Origin: Oligoflexia bacterium
GTDB lineage: Bacteria > Bdellovibrionota > UBA1018
Direction: 5' to 3'
Length of the DNA stretch: 64,000 nucleotides
NCBI GenBank assembly: GCA_023701205.1
Contig: JAMPXJ010000002.1
Coordinates: 1 to 64,000 of the forward strand
The notes beneath the pieces were generated by a model. It saw nothing but the letters and a program-made list of their open reading frames with translations, ran no database searches and was not told the origin of the DNA. The translations under genes were made by a program, and so were the position numbers. Below, in pieces: positions 56,596 through 64,000 of the stretch (position 1 is the first letter of the stretch; each line of letters opens with the position of its first letter).

Positions 56596-57575
56596 GGGAG
56601 CACCCTCCACCAGCCGCGCGCGAGCAGGAGCTCGAGGAGCAGCAGCAGCAGCCCGAGCTTGAGCGGGCGCTGGAAGTTCTCCTCGTAGCGCACCTTCTCG
56701 GTGGCCTTGATCTCCGTGCGCTCGAGCTGGTCGATCTCCCGGAAGACCGAACCCAGCGTGCTCTCGTCGGTGACGCGGTAGAACCGCCCGCCGGTAGCCT
56801 TGGCGATCCCTTGCAGAAGCTCGGGATTCAGCGCGTTGTCGAACCATTGGTAGGTCGTGATCGGGTTGCCGAACGGGCTCTGCTGCCGGATCGGCATCTT
56901 CACCTTGCCCTCGCGTCCGATCGCGATCGTGTAGACGCGGATGCCGTAGCCGGCGGCGAGCTCCCCGGCCGTGCCCGGATCCACCTGGCCCACGTTGTTG
57001 TCACCGTCGGTGAGCAGCACCACGACGCGGCTCTTGGCCTTGGAGTTGCGCAGGTGCGAGACGGCGAGCGAGAGGCCGTCTCCGATCGCCGTACCGTCGC
57101 GCAGAACCCCGATCTTCGAATCCCTCAGCGCCTTGAGCACGAGCCCGTAATCGAGCGTCGGCGGCGCGAGGGTGAGCGGCTCGCCGCTGAAGACGACGAA
57201 ACCGATGCGGTCGTTCTGCCGTCCCTTGATGAAGTTCTCCATCGTCTCCTGGGCGATCTCGAAACGCGAGCGCTCGCCCAGGTCCTCGATGTTCATGCTC
57301 GCCGAGAGATCCAGCACCATCAGGATATCGACGCCGCTCACCGTCCGTTCGGTCTGCCGGAAGCTCGTCTGGGGCCGGGCCAACGCGACGATGAGCAGCG
57401 CCCAGCCGAGGTATTTCAGCAGGAGCAGGGCCTTGACCGGACTCGCCACCGCCGCCTTCCTCTCGACGGGCAGCGGAAAAACCGCCCGGGCCGGACGGTT
57501 GCGCGCGAGAAGCCAGCGGTGCAGCAACGGGATGAGCAGCAGCAGCAGCAGGATCGGCCAGTCAGCGAACCGCAT
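56592..57575 (-). CDS. batA: BatA protein (VWA domain, aerotolerance-type operon)
   Basis: A 327-residue inner-membrane protein with two N-terminal membrane segments (about 5-18 and 48-68), a VWA domain (about 80-280) with MIDAS DLSASMN and VLLTDGDNNVG, and a C-terminal helix (about 305-322). Standard BatA. It follows the DUF4381-like gene by 14-base overlap and precedes the BatB-BatC fusion. Confidence 0.92.
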   Translation of the reverse strand: MRFADWPILLLLLLIPLLHRWLLARNRPARAVFPLPVERKAAVASPVKALLLLKYLGWALLIVALARPQTSFRQTERTVSGVDILMVLDLSASMNIEDLGERSRFEIAQETMENFIKGRQNDRIGFVVFSGEPLTLAPPTLDYGLVLKALRDSKIGVLRDGTAIGDGLSLAVSHLRNSKAKSRVVVLLTDGDNNVGQVDPGTAGELAAGYGIRVYTIAIGREGKVKMPIRQQSPFGNPITTYQWFDNALNPELLQGIAKATGGRFYRVTDESTLGSVFREIDQLERTEIKATEKVRYEENFQRPLKLGLLLLLLELLLARGWWRVLP

Positions 57576-58623
57576 CGGGGCTCCCGCTCCTTCGCGTCTC
57601 GTTCACCAGCCTGCGAACCTCCTCCAGTACCCGCGCGGGCTCGCCCTCCTCGGGAACGTGATCGGTGAATTTCACCCGATCCAGCAGCCCGAACAGCGAC
57701 TCCAGCTGATCCAGCTGCCGCTCCAGGAGCTGGCGCCGCTCCTCGAGAGCCCTCACGATCTCGCTCGAGGTCGACTCCAGCGCATCGAAGCCGAAGCGCG
57801 CGCCGAGATAGGCCTTGAGGATCTCCGAGATGCGGAAATAATGCTTCTTGTTCTGCCCGCGCAGCGGCAGGCCCGCGGCCTCGAGCTCAGCCAACGCCGC
57901 GAGCGCCACCTCGTGCTCGGGTTTCGGGGGCGCCGCCGGAACGGGCGGAAGCACGGGCCGCTTTTTGCGGCTCCAGCGGATCAGCGCGTAAATGCCCGCG
58001 GCCAGAAGGCCCAGGACCAGCAGCCCCAGCAGCGCGATCGCCAGCCACGGAATACCCAGGCTCACCGGCGGCTCCAGCGGCTCGGGCTCCTGCGGCTTGG
58101 GGTCCTCCTTGCGGATGGCGCTTTGGGCCTCGAGCCGCAGCGGATTCGTGCGAGCGACGGTCTTGCCGGCCCGATCCAGAACCGGAAGCGAGGGAACCGC
58201 GAGGTTCCCCGGCTTGATCGGCATGAGCGTGAGGCTCGCACCGGGCAGCCCCTGGTCGATCAGGCTCCACCCCTGGTCGGCCGGGGGCTCTCCCCCGGAG
58301 GGCGGGCCGACCCTCAACTCCGGTTCCGGCGGATTCACGAGCTTGAAGCCGATCTTGTCGCCGACGCGCGCGGGCGGGGGCTCCTTGCCCGAGGGGTCGG
58401 CCAGGAGTTCCAGATCCAGCGCCGGCAGGCTCAGGAATTCCGCGTTCTCCGGCGCGGCAGAAGCCTCTGGCGCCGGAGCGTCGGCGCCCGAAGCGGCCCG
58501 GGCGGCCTCCGCGAGCGCGAACGCCGCGAGCGCCAGGAACTTCCGGAAGCGTCCGAAACGCCCGCGCTCAGCGCCGCCGTCTTCGTGCGCGCGCGCGGAA
58601 GAACCGCACCACCGCTTCGCCAT
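57562..58623 (-). CDS. DUF4381-like membrane protein of the bat operon
   Basis: A 353-residue protein with a short basic start then a signal-like segment (KFLALAAFALAEAARA), a Pro/Gly-rich extracytoplasmic region (about 50-200), one membrane helix (about 205-228, followed by IRWSRKKRP) and a cytoplasmic helical domain (about 250-345). This resembles the protein found between DUF58 and BatA genes in many bat operons. The ATG at 58623 is chosen for AAGGA 6 bases upstream; it overlaps the DUF58 gene by 56 bases. Function unknown. Confidence 0.75.
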   Translation of the reverse strand: MAKRWCGSSARAHEDGGAERGRFGRFRKFLALAAFALAEAARAASGADAPAPEASAAPENAEFLSLPALDLELLADPSGKEPPPARVGDKIGFKLVNPPEPELRVGPPSGGEPPADQGWSLIDQGLPGASLTLMPIKPGNLAVPSLPVLDRAGKTVARTNPLRLEAQSAIRKEDPKPQEPEPLEPPVSLGIPWLAIALLGLLVLGLLAAGIYALIRWSRKKRPVLPPVPAAPPKPEHEVALAALAELEAAGLPLRGQNKKHYFRISEILKAYLGARFGFDALESTSSEIVRALEERRQLLERQLDQLESLFGLLDRVKFTDHVPEEGEPARVLEEVRRLVNETRRSGSPDAVR

Positions 58624-59449
58624 AGTCTTCCTTGGTGAGAATGGGAAGGAATTCCACCTGCCCGCCTTTGAAGGCCGTTTTGCAGTCCGTCTCATGCCCG
58701 AGCCGGACCTCCTTGAGCCACTGCTTGAAAAGATAGGACGAGGAGTCCACCGTCCGCTCGGCGCCGCTCTCCGGATCGTAAAGCACCATCCTGCCCAGGT
58801 CGGGGAACTCCCGCTCGCGCTCGTCGCCGACGCCGATCGCGACGACGTCATGGCTCCGGGCCAGGCGCTTGAGCGGGATATCGAACTCCTCGGCGAAAAA
58901 ATCGCTGATCACGAAAACCACCCCGCTGTGCTTCATCACCCGGCCCGCGGCCTCGAGCGCGTCGCGCAGGTTGGTGCCGCGAGTCCGCGGCCGATACGCG
59001 AGCGTTTCCCGGATGATCCGGAGAATGTGCTGCTTGCCCTTTTTTGGCGGGACGATCTTCTCGACCTCGCCGCTGAAAAGCAGAAGACCCACCTTGTCCC
59101 CCGTGTGGATCGCCGCCCAGGCCAGCATCCCGGCGAGCTCCGCCGCCGCCTCGGCCTTGAGCTTGCGCGAGGAGCCGAAGAGCTTCGATCCCGAGACATC
59201 GACGATCAGGAAGACGGTCAGCTCCCGCTCCTCCTCGTATTTCTTGATCATGGCTTCGCGGGTGCGCGCGCTCACCTTCCAATCGATATGGCGGATGTCG
59301 TCCCCGGGCACGTAAAGCCGGTGATCGGAAAACTGCATTCCCTGGCCCTTGAACTGGCTGCGGTACTGGCCGGACATGACATCGTCCACCATCTTGCGCG
59401 TGGTGATCTCGATCAGGCGGACCTTGCGGAGCAGCTCTTCGGGCAACAT
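58568..59449 (-). CDS. DUF58 protein (VWA-like) of the MoxR-Bat operon
   Basis: A 293-residue cytoplasmic protein with the DUF58 signatures: GQGMQFSDHRLYVPGDDIRHIDWKVSARTREAMIKKYEEE-type segment, where GDD.R.IDW is the diagnostic core, and a VWA-like fold with FLIVDVSGSKLFG (MIDAS-like DxSxS). Always paired with MoxR ATPases. The start is the ATG at 59449, 12 bases after the moxR stop. Confidence 0.92.
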   Translation of the reverse strand: MLPEELLRKVRLIEITTRKMVDDVMSGQYRSQFKGQGMQFSDHRLYVPGDDIRHIDWKVSARTREAMIKKYEEERELTVFLIVDVSGSKLFGSSRKLKAEAAAELAGMLAWAAIHTGDKVGLLLFSGEVEKIVPPKKGKQHILRIIRETLAYRPRTRGTNLRDALEAAGRVMKHSGVVFVISDFFAEEFDIPLKRLARSHDVVAIGVGDEREREFPDLGRMVLYDPESGAERTVDSSSYLFKQWLKEVRLGHETDCKTAFKGGQVEFLPILTKEDYGEAVVRFFRARARRRRR

Positions 59450-59460
59450 CTTCGTCGCGG

Positions 59461-60465
59461 TTACGGGACTTCCACGTGCTCGAGGATCTTCCGCACGATC
59501 TGCTCGCTGTCGACGCCGTCCGCCTCCGCCTCGAAAGAGACGAGCACCCGGTGTCGGAGCACGTCGTAGGCCACCGCCTTGACGTCCTCGGGAGTGACGA
59601 AGCCCCGGTGCTGGAGAAATGCGTGCGCGCGGCTCGCTTTCGCCAGCGCGATGGTCGCGCGCGGGCTCGCGCCGACCTGGATCTGCTGCCTCAGCTGAGG
59701 CAGCCCGAGCTTCTCCGGGAAGCGCGTGGCGAAGACGATGGCGAGGATGTAATCCTTGAGCTTCTCGTCCATGTAGATCTGGGCGCACACCTTGCGCGCG
59801 TCGAGGATCGTGGCAGGATGGCAGACCTTCTGCGCCTTGGGCTGGTCGACGCCCGACATGCGGTTGAGGATGGTCTTCTCCTCGGTCATCGAAGGATAGC
59901 CCACTTTCACCTTGAAGAGGAAACGATCCAGCTGCGCCTCGGGCAGCGGATAGGTTCCTTCCTGCTCGATCGGGTTCTGGGTCGCCAGCACCGTGAACGG
60001 ATCGGCGAGCTGATAAGTCGTCTCGCCGATGGTCACCTGATGCTCGCCCATGGCCTCCAGCAGCGCGCTCTGCACCTTGGCCGGCGCGCGGTTGATCTCG
60101 TCGGCCAGCACGAGATGGGTGAAGATCGGGCCCTTGCGGGGCGCGAACTCGTTGGTCTTCTGATTGAAGATCATCGTGCCCACGAGATCCGCCGGCAGCA
60201 GGTCCGGCGTGAACTGGATACGCTGGAACTCGACCTGCATGAGGTCCGCCAGCGTCTTGATGGTGAGAGTCTTGGCCAGTCCGGGCAACCCTTCGAGCAG
60301 GACATGTCCGTCGCAAAGAAGCGCGAGAAGGAGCCGCTCCAGCAGATGGCGTTGCCCCACGACCACCTTCGAGGCTTCCGCCAGGATCGCGTCCACGAAC
60401 TGGCTTCGTTGCTTGATTTCTTCCGTGAGAGAAACAACGTCGACTTGAGGCATGGAAACCATCAT
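59461..60465 (-). CDS. moxR: MoxR-family AAA+ ATPase
   Basis: A 334-residue AAA+ chaperone with Walker A GLPGLAKT, Walker B LVLADEINRAP, sensor 1 VLATQNPIEQEGTYPLPEAQLDRF and the C-terminal helical lid. MoxR ATPases act with VWA proteins to mature or insert metal cofactors, or to sense envelope stress. First gene of moxR-DUF58-DUF4381-batA-batB/C-batD. ATGs at 60465, 60462 and 60453 are all possible; GAGG favours 60462. Confidence 0.94.
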   Translation of the reverse strand: MMVSMPQVDVVSLTEEIKQRSQFVDAILAEASKVVVGQRHLLERLLLALLCDGHVLLEGLPGLAKTLTIKTLADLMQVEFQRIQFTPDLLPADLVGTMIFNQKTNEFAPRKGPIFTHLVLADEINRAPAKVQSALLEAMGEHQVTIGETTYQLADPFTVLATQNPIEQEGTYPLPEAQLDRFLFKVKVGYPSMTEEKTILNRMSGVDQPKAQKVCHPATILDARKVCAQIYMDEKLKDYILAIVFATRFPEKLGLPQLRQQIQVGASPRATIALAKASRAHAFLQHRGFVTPEDVKAVAYDVLRHRVLVSFEAEADGVDSEQIVRKILEHVEVP

Positions 60466-60515
60466 AACCTCAAACTCAATCGTTGTGGTATCTGCTCATC
60501 TTTGGACGCTAACGC

Positions 60516-60536
60516 AATGCGCTTACGCAGCGCATT
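60516..60536. promoter_or_regulatory. Inverted repeat in the moxR/thiF-like divergent region
   Basis: AATGCGC-TTACGCA-GCGCATT is a perfect 7-base inverted repeat about 50 bases before the moxR start and 55 before the ThiF-like start. A shared operator is possible; no regulator is identified. Confidence 0.35.
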
Positions 60537-60591
60537 CACTTATTTATTCCGTTATGATTAAGAAACCCATCCGCCCTTCCGATCCGGGAAT

Positions 60592-61494
60592 ATGACCAAT
60601 CGCTCTTCGAATTCCGATATTGAAGTCCCCCGGGATCCGGACTCTTTTTATCAGGAGCTGACCACCCGTAACCGCCATTTCATCGCCCCCGAAGTCCAGT
60701 CCCGACTGCGGGAGCTGAAGATCCTCATCGCCGGCTGCGGCTCGACCGGCGGCGCTTGCACGCAGTCACTCGCGCGCCTGGGAATCGAGAACTTCGCCCT
60801 GGCCGACAACGGCAGCTACGACCTGTCGAATCTCAATCGCCAGCACGCGTATCTGGAGAGCCTGGGTCAGAACAAGGCCGAGTTCCAGGCCGCCAGGATC
60901 CGTGGCATCAATCCCAATGCCCGGCTCCAGGTGCATCCCGAGGGGATCAACCTGAGGAACGCCGAGCCGCTCGTCTCCTGGGCAGACCTGGTGATGGATG
61001 CCGTGGATGTCACGACTCCGACCGGCATCGCCATGAAGCTCCAGCTCCATATCCGGGCGCATGCGGCGAAAAAACCGGTTTTCTCGGCGCTCGATATGGG
61101 TTTTTGCCAGCACGGGATCGCCTATGATTATCGCAAAGCCTCGTCGACCCCCCTGAACGGCAGGCTCCGCGCGGCCCACCGCGCCCGCCATCCGATGAAA
61201 GCTCTTTTCACGATTTTTCCCCCGAGCTCCATCCCGGCCCATGTGCTGCCGCTCGTACGGGACCTGCTGCTCGATTCCAAGGTCTCGGCCTCCCAGCTCG
61301 GCGCCACCTCGGACCTGCTCTCGAGCATCATCGTCGCCGCCGTGATCCGGTTCGTGAAGTCAGGCGAGCTCCTTGCGGGCTGGAACTGGACGCTTGAGCC
61401 TCTGGCCTGCGCCCCTTCCGAGCGTTTCGGGACCTGGCTCAAGGGCCTCCGCCTGCGGCGCGAGATCAATCGCCTGCTGCGCGAGATCGAATAG
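60592..61494 (+). CDS. ThiF/HesA-like (E1-type) adenylating enzyme
   Basis: A 300-residue protein with an E1-like nucleotide-binding domain: IAGCGSTGG (residues 46-54), the metal/ATP-binding ADNG and YDLSNLNRQ with the conserved Arg and Asn, the Lys in GQNKAEF, and DLVMDAVDVTTPTG. ThiF and MoeB activate the C-terminus of ubiquitin-like sulfur carriers as adenylates. The CxxC pairs of MoeB are absent, and no carrier protein gene is visible. It is the first plus-strand gene of the right-edge group; convergent with the esterase by 3 bases. The substrate is unknown. Confidence 0.85.
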   Translation: MTNRSSNSDIEVPRDPDSFYQELTTRNRHFIAPEVQSRLRELKILIAGCGSTGGACTQSLARLGIENFALADNGSYDLSNLNRQHAYLESLGQNKAEFQAARIRGINPNARLQVHPEGINLRNAEPLVSWADLVMDAVDVTTPTGIAMKLQLHIRAHAAKKPVFSALDMGFCQHGIAYDYRKASSTPLNGRLRAAHRARHPMKALFTIFPPSSIPAHVLPLVRDLLLDSKVSASQLGATSDLLSSIIVAAVIRFVKSGELLAGWNWTLEPLACAPSERFGTWLKGLRLRREINRLLREIE

Positions 61495-61497
61495 CCT

Positions 61498-62322
61498 TCA
61501 GCCCAAGAGCGCGTCCAGGAGCAGCGGGAATCGCTGCACGAGGAAGGGCGCGTCGTGCTTCCCGCCTTCGACCACCTCGAACGCGTGCGGGATCCCGCGC
61601 CGCTCGAGCAGCTCGTGAAAGACCCGAGCCCCCGCATGCAACCCGAACTCATCACCTGAGCCCACGTCCAGGCAAAGGGTCTTGCCCGCCAACGCTTTCT
61701 CCGGGAGTGCCCGGGCCAGCGCGATCGGATCGTTCTCGCGGAAAAACCCAAGCGACGGAAACGCAGCCCTGAGATCCGAGATCAGCAGATCCCGATACCC
61801 GTCAGGGACCCCGTTTGCCCTCGCGTAGCCCTGAACCTCGGAGTCGTTATGGAAATCAAAGTCCACGAGCGTCGGAAAGTGAGCGCCGACACCGCAGAAG
61901 CGCGCCGGGTGGCGAAGAAAGACGCTCAGCGCCGCCATGCCGCCCATCGAGAGCCCCCCGATCCAGCGGCTGGAATCCGAGGTGCCGCTGCCGGCTTCGG
62001 CCGCCGCGATCACCTCTTCCATGAAATAGCGGCCATGATCGGCGTCATTCCCACCGCGACCGCCGCGCAGGAAATCCTTGCCCACGAAAGGGAGCACGAG
62101 CTGGATATTCCTTTTCGAAAACTTTTCCCATAGGGCCCCTTGGACACACCGCAGGAGGCCCGCCTCCTCGAGCTGGCGATCATCACCGTTTCCGCCATGA
62201 AAAAAATAAACCGTCCCACTTGCCGGCCCCTGGCCACTGCCAAAACGAACTTTGCCAAATTGGACTTCTTTATTCAAATACTTGGAAGTAAGGCCAATTC
62301 GACTATAGCTGTAGGTATTCAT
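61498..62322 (-). CDS. Alpha/beta-hydrolase esterase
   Basis: A 274-residue alpha/beta hydrolase of the esterase D / S-formylglutathione hydrolase type: oxyanion HGGNGDD near 40, nucleophile elbow GLSMGG near 126, Asp in GSGDEFG and His in GGKHDAPF complete the triad. No signal peptide. ATG at 62322 (MNTYSYSRIG) is preferred; 62340 is an alternative. The start of the gene and the flanking 130 bases are notably A/T-rich compared with the rest. Confidence 0.85.
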   Translation of the reverse strand: MNTYSYSRIGLTSKYLNKEVQFGKVRFGSGQGPASGTVYFFHGGNGDDRQLEEAGLLRCVQGALWEKFSKRNIQLVLPFVGKDFLRGGRGGNDADHGRYFMEEVIAAAEAGSGTSDSSRWIGGLSMGGMAALSVFLRHPARFCGVGAHFPTLVDFDFHNDSEVQGYARANGVPDGYRDLLISDLRAAFPSLGFFRENDPIALARALPEKALAGKTLCLDVGSGDEFGLHAGARVFHELLERRGIPHAFEVVEGGKHDAPFLVQRFPLLLDALLG

Positions 62323-62473
62323 GATGGAATCTCTATTCATTTAGGAATTATTATCCTGCTCATTTTCTTGAATATTGAGCCTTTTACTAAACCAAACTGA
62401 TAACCTATTCTTACAATAGATAATCCAGTTGAGCAAACAGGATGCGGTACGTACGTGGAAAGGAAAATAATCG

Positions 62474-63232
62474 ATGTTTTTGATTCCAAAAAACCTGCGA
62501 GTCATTGTCCTGGAGAGCCCGTATGACCAGATCCAGAATCCAGGGATCCAGGCGCTGTTCGGTAAAATCGTTGCGCTGAAGATCGAGGGCTATCGCCGGG
62601 TTTATCCGGATGGGGTTCTTCCGGTGGATTCCCACGATTTCATTGCGACGCATTATCTGGTTTGCGAGGAGAAGCCCTCGGGTCCCGAGATCCTCATGGG
62701 ATATAAGAACGTCACCTTGAGCCAATGCCTGAGGCACCGGCTGGCCTATCCGGGCCTCAACGTCCTGCGCGGCTCCGAGGGAACCGAAGCCCATCAGCAG
62801 GCGCTTCAGGCCATCCTCGACCGCTGCTCGCGCGACCGCACCCCGCTCACCTACGGAAGTTCCTGGACCATCTCTCCGGCGATTCCCAAAGGGGAGCTCA
62901 AGGACTTCCTCAAGGACCTCATGACCGCGATGCTGGTCTCCTCGGAACTCGAGGCCGGAATCCCTGAACGCGTCAGCTGCGGAGGCCTGCGCGTGAAGAC
63001 CGATCAGTACTTCCAGGCGCTGGGCTACCGCCCGCTCGAAAGTCGCGGCGCTCCGCTTCCGCCTTTCGCCCAGGGTTCGCTCTTCGGCGAGCAGGCGATC
63101 ATGCTCCACTGCACTCGCTTCTCGGACCGCGCGCTCGCGCTCGCGGACCGATTCGCCGGGCTCTGGCAGGAGCGGTTCGTCTTTTCCGCCAAGAAACCCC
63201 CCGCAGCCACGGCCCTTCCCAAGGCCGCGTGA
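62474..63232 (+). CDS. Possible GNAT-fold acyltransferase
   Basis: A 252-residue protein not assigned with certainty. YRRVYPDGVLPVDSHDFIATHYLV followed by ILMGYKNVTLSQC resembles the N-terminal half of GNAT-like N-acyl transferases, and TDQYFQALGYRPL the usual end of a GNAT core. AGGA sits 9 bases before the ATG. It lies 35 bases before an acyl-CoA dehydrogenase gene and probably shares its transcript, which fits an acyl-thioester substrate. No known catalytic residue is verified. Confidence 0.55.
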   Translation: MFLIPKNLRVIVLESPYDQIQNPGIQALFGKIVALKIEGYRRVYPDGVLPVDSHDFIATHYLVCEEKPSGPEILMGYKNVTLSQCLRHRLAYPGLNVLRGSEGTEAHQQALQAILDRCSRDRTPLTYGSSWTISPAIPKGELKDFLKDLMTAMLVSSELEAGIPERVSCGGLRVKTDQYFQALGYRPLESRGAPLPPFAQGSLFGEQAIMLHCTRFSDRALALADRFAGLWQERFVFSAKKPPAATALPKAA

Positions 63233-63267
63233 GCGTCCCGAACCATTCCGAAAAAGGAGAATGAACC

Positions 63268-64000
63268 ATGTCAGAAAACGAAGTATCTTCGATCGAAACC
63301 CGTTCCAAGCTGGACCTCCACCCGCTGCGCGAGTTCGCCCGCCGCAGATTCCTGCCATCGGCGCGCGAACGCGATGAGAAGCATCTCTTCCCGATCGAGC
63401 TGCTCGGCGAGCTTCACTCGCTGGGATACCTCAACGCGTTCGTTCCGCAGGCTCTCGGCGGAATCGAGGCCCGGACGATCGACCTGCTGTCGATCTCCCG
63501 CGAAGTCGCTTTCGCCTCCCCAGGGACGACCTGCACGATGGCCGGCCACATGCTCGCGCTCGTCCCCCTGCTCCGGTACGCCGAACCGGCGCTTCGCGAG
63601 GAGGTCGCCCGCGCGGTCCTGAGCCGGCTCTCGCTGGCGAGCTTCTGCTTCACCGAACCCGAAGCCGGGAGCGATATCCTGCGAATCCGGACCGAGGCGC
63701 GTCGAACTCCTGGGGGATATCTGCTGAATGGGCAGAAATGCTTCATCACCAACGCCAACTATGCCGAGCACTTCGTCGTGGTGGCCCGCCTGCAAGGCGA
63801 GACCGACTCCCGGAAGGCGCTGACGCTCTTCTATATCCCGGCCGGCTCCAAGGGCCTTTCCACCGGGAAGCCGCTCTCCAAGCTCGGCCAGCGCGACTCC
63901 AACACGAGCGAGGTCTACTTCGAGGACGTTTTCGTTCCCGAGCGGCACCGGATCGGCGCCGAGGGCGAGGGCCTGCGCAACGCGCGGATGTCCCTGGCCC
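63268..64000 (+). CDS. Acyl-CoA dehydrogenase, 3' end outside the window
   Basis: The visible 244 residues show a standard acyl-CoA dehydrogenase start: helical N-terminal domain, FVPQALGGIEARTIDLL, SFCFTEPEAGSD (FAD-contact motif, the x-T-E-P-x-x-G-S-D core), GQKCFITNANYAEHFVVVAR and VFVPERHRIG. The catalytic base, in the C-terminal domain, is outside the window. AAAGGAG lies 8 bases before the ATG at 63268. Probable oxidation of an acyl-CoA or acyl-carrier product, with the preceding transferase-like protein. Confidence 0.93.
   Translation, partial: MSENEVSSIETRSKLDLHPLREFARRRFLPSARERDEKHLFPIELLGELHSLGYLNAFVPQALGGIEARTIDLLSISREVAFASPGTTCTMAGHMLALVPLLRYAEPALREEVARAVLSRLSLASFCFTEPEAGSDILRIRTEARRTPGGYLLNGQKCFITNANYAEHFVVVARLQGETDSRKALTLFYIPAGSKGLSTGKPLSKLGQRDSNTSEVYFEDVFVPERHRIGAEGEGLRNARMSLA

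Noticed and set aside
59450..60316. Upstream extension of the DUF58 frame over moxR
   Set aside because: It overlaps the MoxR catalytic domain in another frame and has no family similarity; the ATG at 59449 starts the DUF58 homology.

Overview
The window is GC-rich chromosomal DNA from a Gram-negative, diderm bacterium. It encodes a TamA/TamB outer-membrane assembly pair, a secretin PilQ, an outer-membrane beta-barrel, a lipoprotein and a PBP1B-type peptidoglycan synthase. The type IV pilus cluster (pilB-pilT-pilC-regulator / pilA / pilG-pilH-pilI-pilD-x-pilM-N-O-P-Q) follows the order known from Myxococcus. Together with several NtrC-type regulators, type III glutamine synthetase, QEGLA-motif protein and Y1-type REP transposase, this points to a deltaproteobacterium in the old sense (Myxococcota or Bdellovibrionota). 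That placement is inference from gene content, not phylogeny. I see no rRNA, tRNA, CRISPR array, prophage or complete insertion sequence.

Layout. 1-8.8 kb: the cut-off end of a HAMP histidine kinase, an outer-membrane barrel, a PBP1B-like enzyme, then a CHASE2 histidine kinase and NtrC-type response regulator behind a candidate sigma-54 promoter with an upstream palindrome. 8.8-11.6 kb: a copper operon copA-copZ-csoR with a perfect CsoR-type operator lying in the copA promoter spacer. 11.6-17.6 kb: a PpiC-type isomerase, a QEGLA-motif metallopeptidase-like protein, two proteins of unknown function, rpsI and rplM, a small membrane protein and a Y1 (RAYT-like) transposase ending in tandem REP-like hairpins. 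18-22 kb: a compact stressosome operon: globin-type RsbR, RsbS, RsbT, RsbX, then a histidine kinase carrying an RsbU-type N-terminal domain.

22-49 kb, nearly all on the minus strand: tamA, tamB, a TPR protein, accC, accB, efp, another TPR protein, pilQ, pilP, pilO, pilN, pilM; then an uncharacterised membrane protein, pilD, pilI, pilH, pilG; pilA alone on the plus strand; then a receiver-less sigma-54 activator, pilC, pilT, pilB, ribF and a YkgJ-type protein. The spacing suggests three long transcription units serving pilus assembly, envelope biogenesis and fatty-acid synthesis.

49-64 kb: a ParA-like ATPase with a small partner, glutamine synthetase III, a MoxR-DUF58-Bat operon (moxR, DUF58, a DUF4381-like protein, batA, a fused batB-batC, batD), and at the right edge a ThiF-like adenylating enzyme, an esterase, a possible GNAT-fold acyltransferase and a truncated acyl-CoA dehydrogenase.

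The points most worth a second look are the stressosome whose apparent output is a histidine kinase, the two candidate sigma-54 promoters, the transposase with REP-like repeats, the receiver-less pilus regulator with no PilS, the BatB-BatC fusion with an internal lipoprotein-signal-like segment, and the ThiF / acyltransferase-like / acyl-CoA dehydrogenase group.
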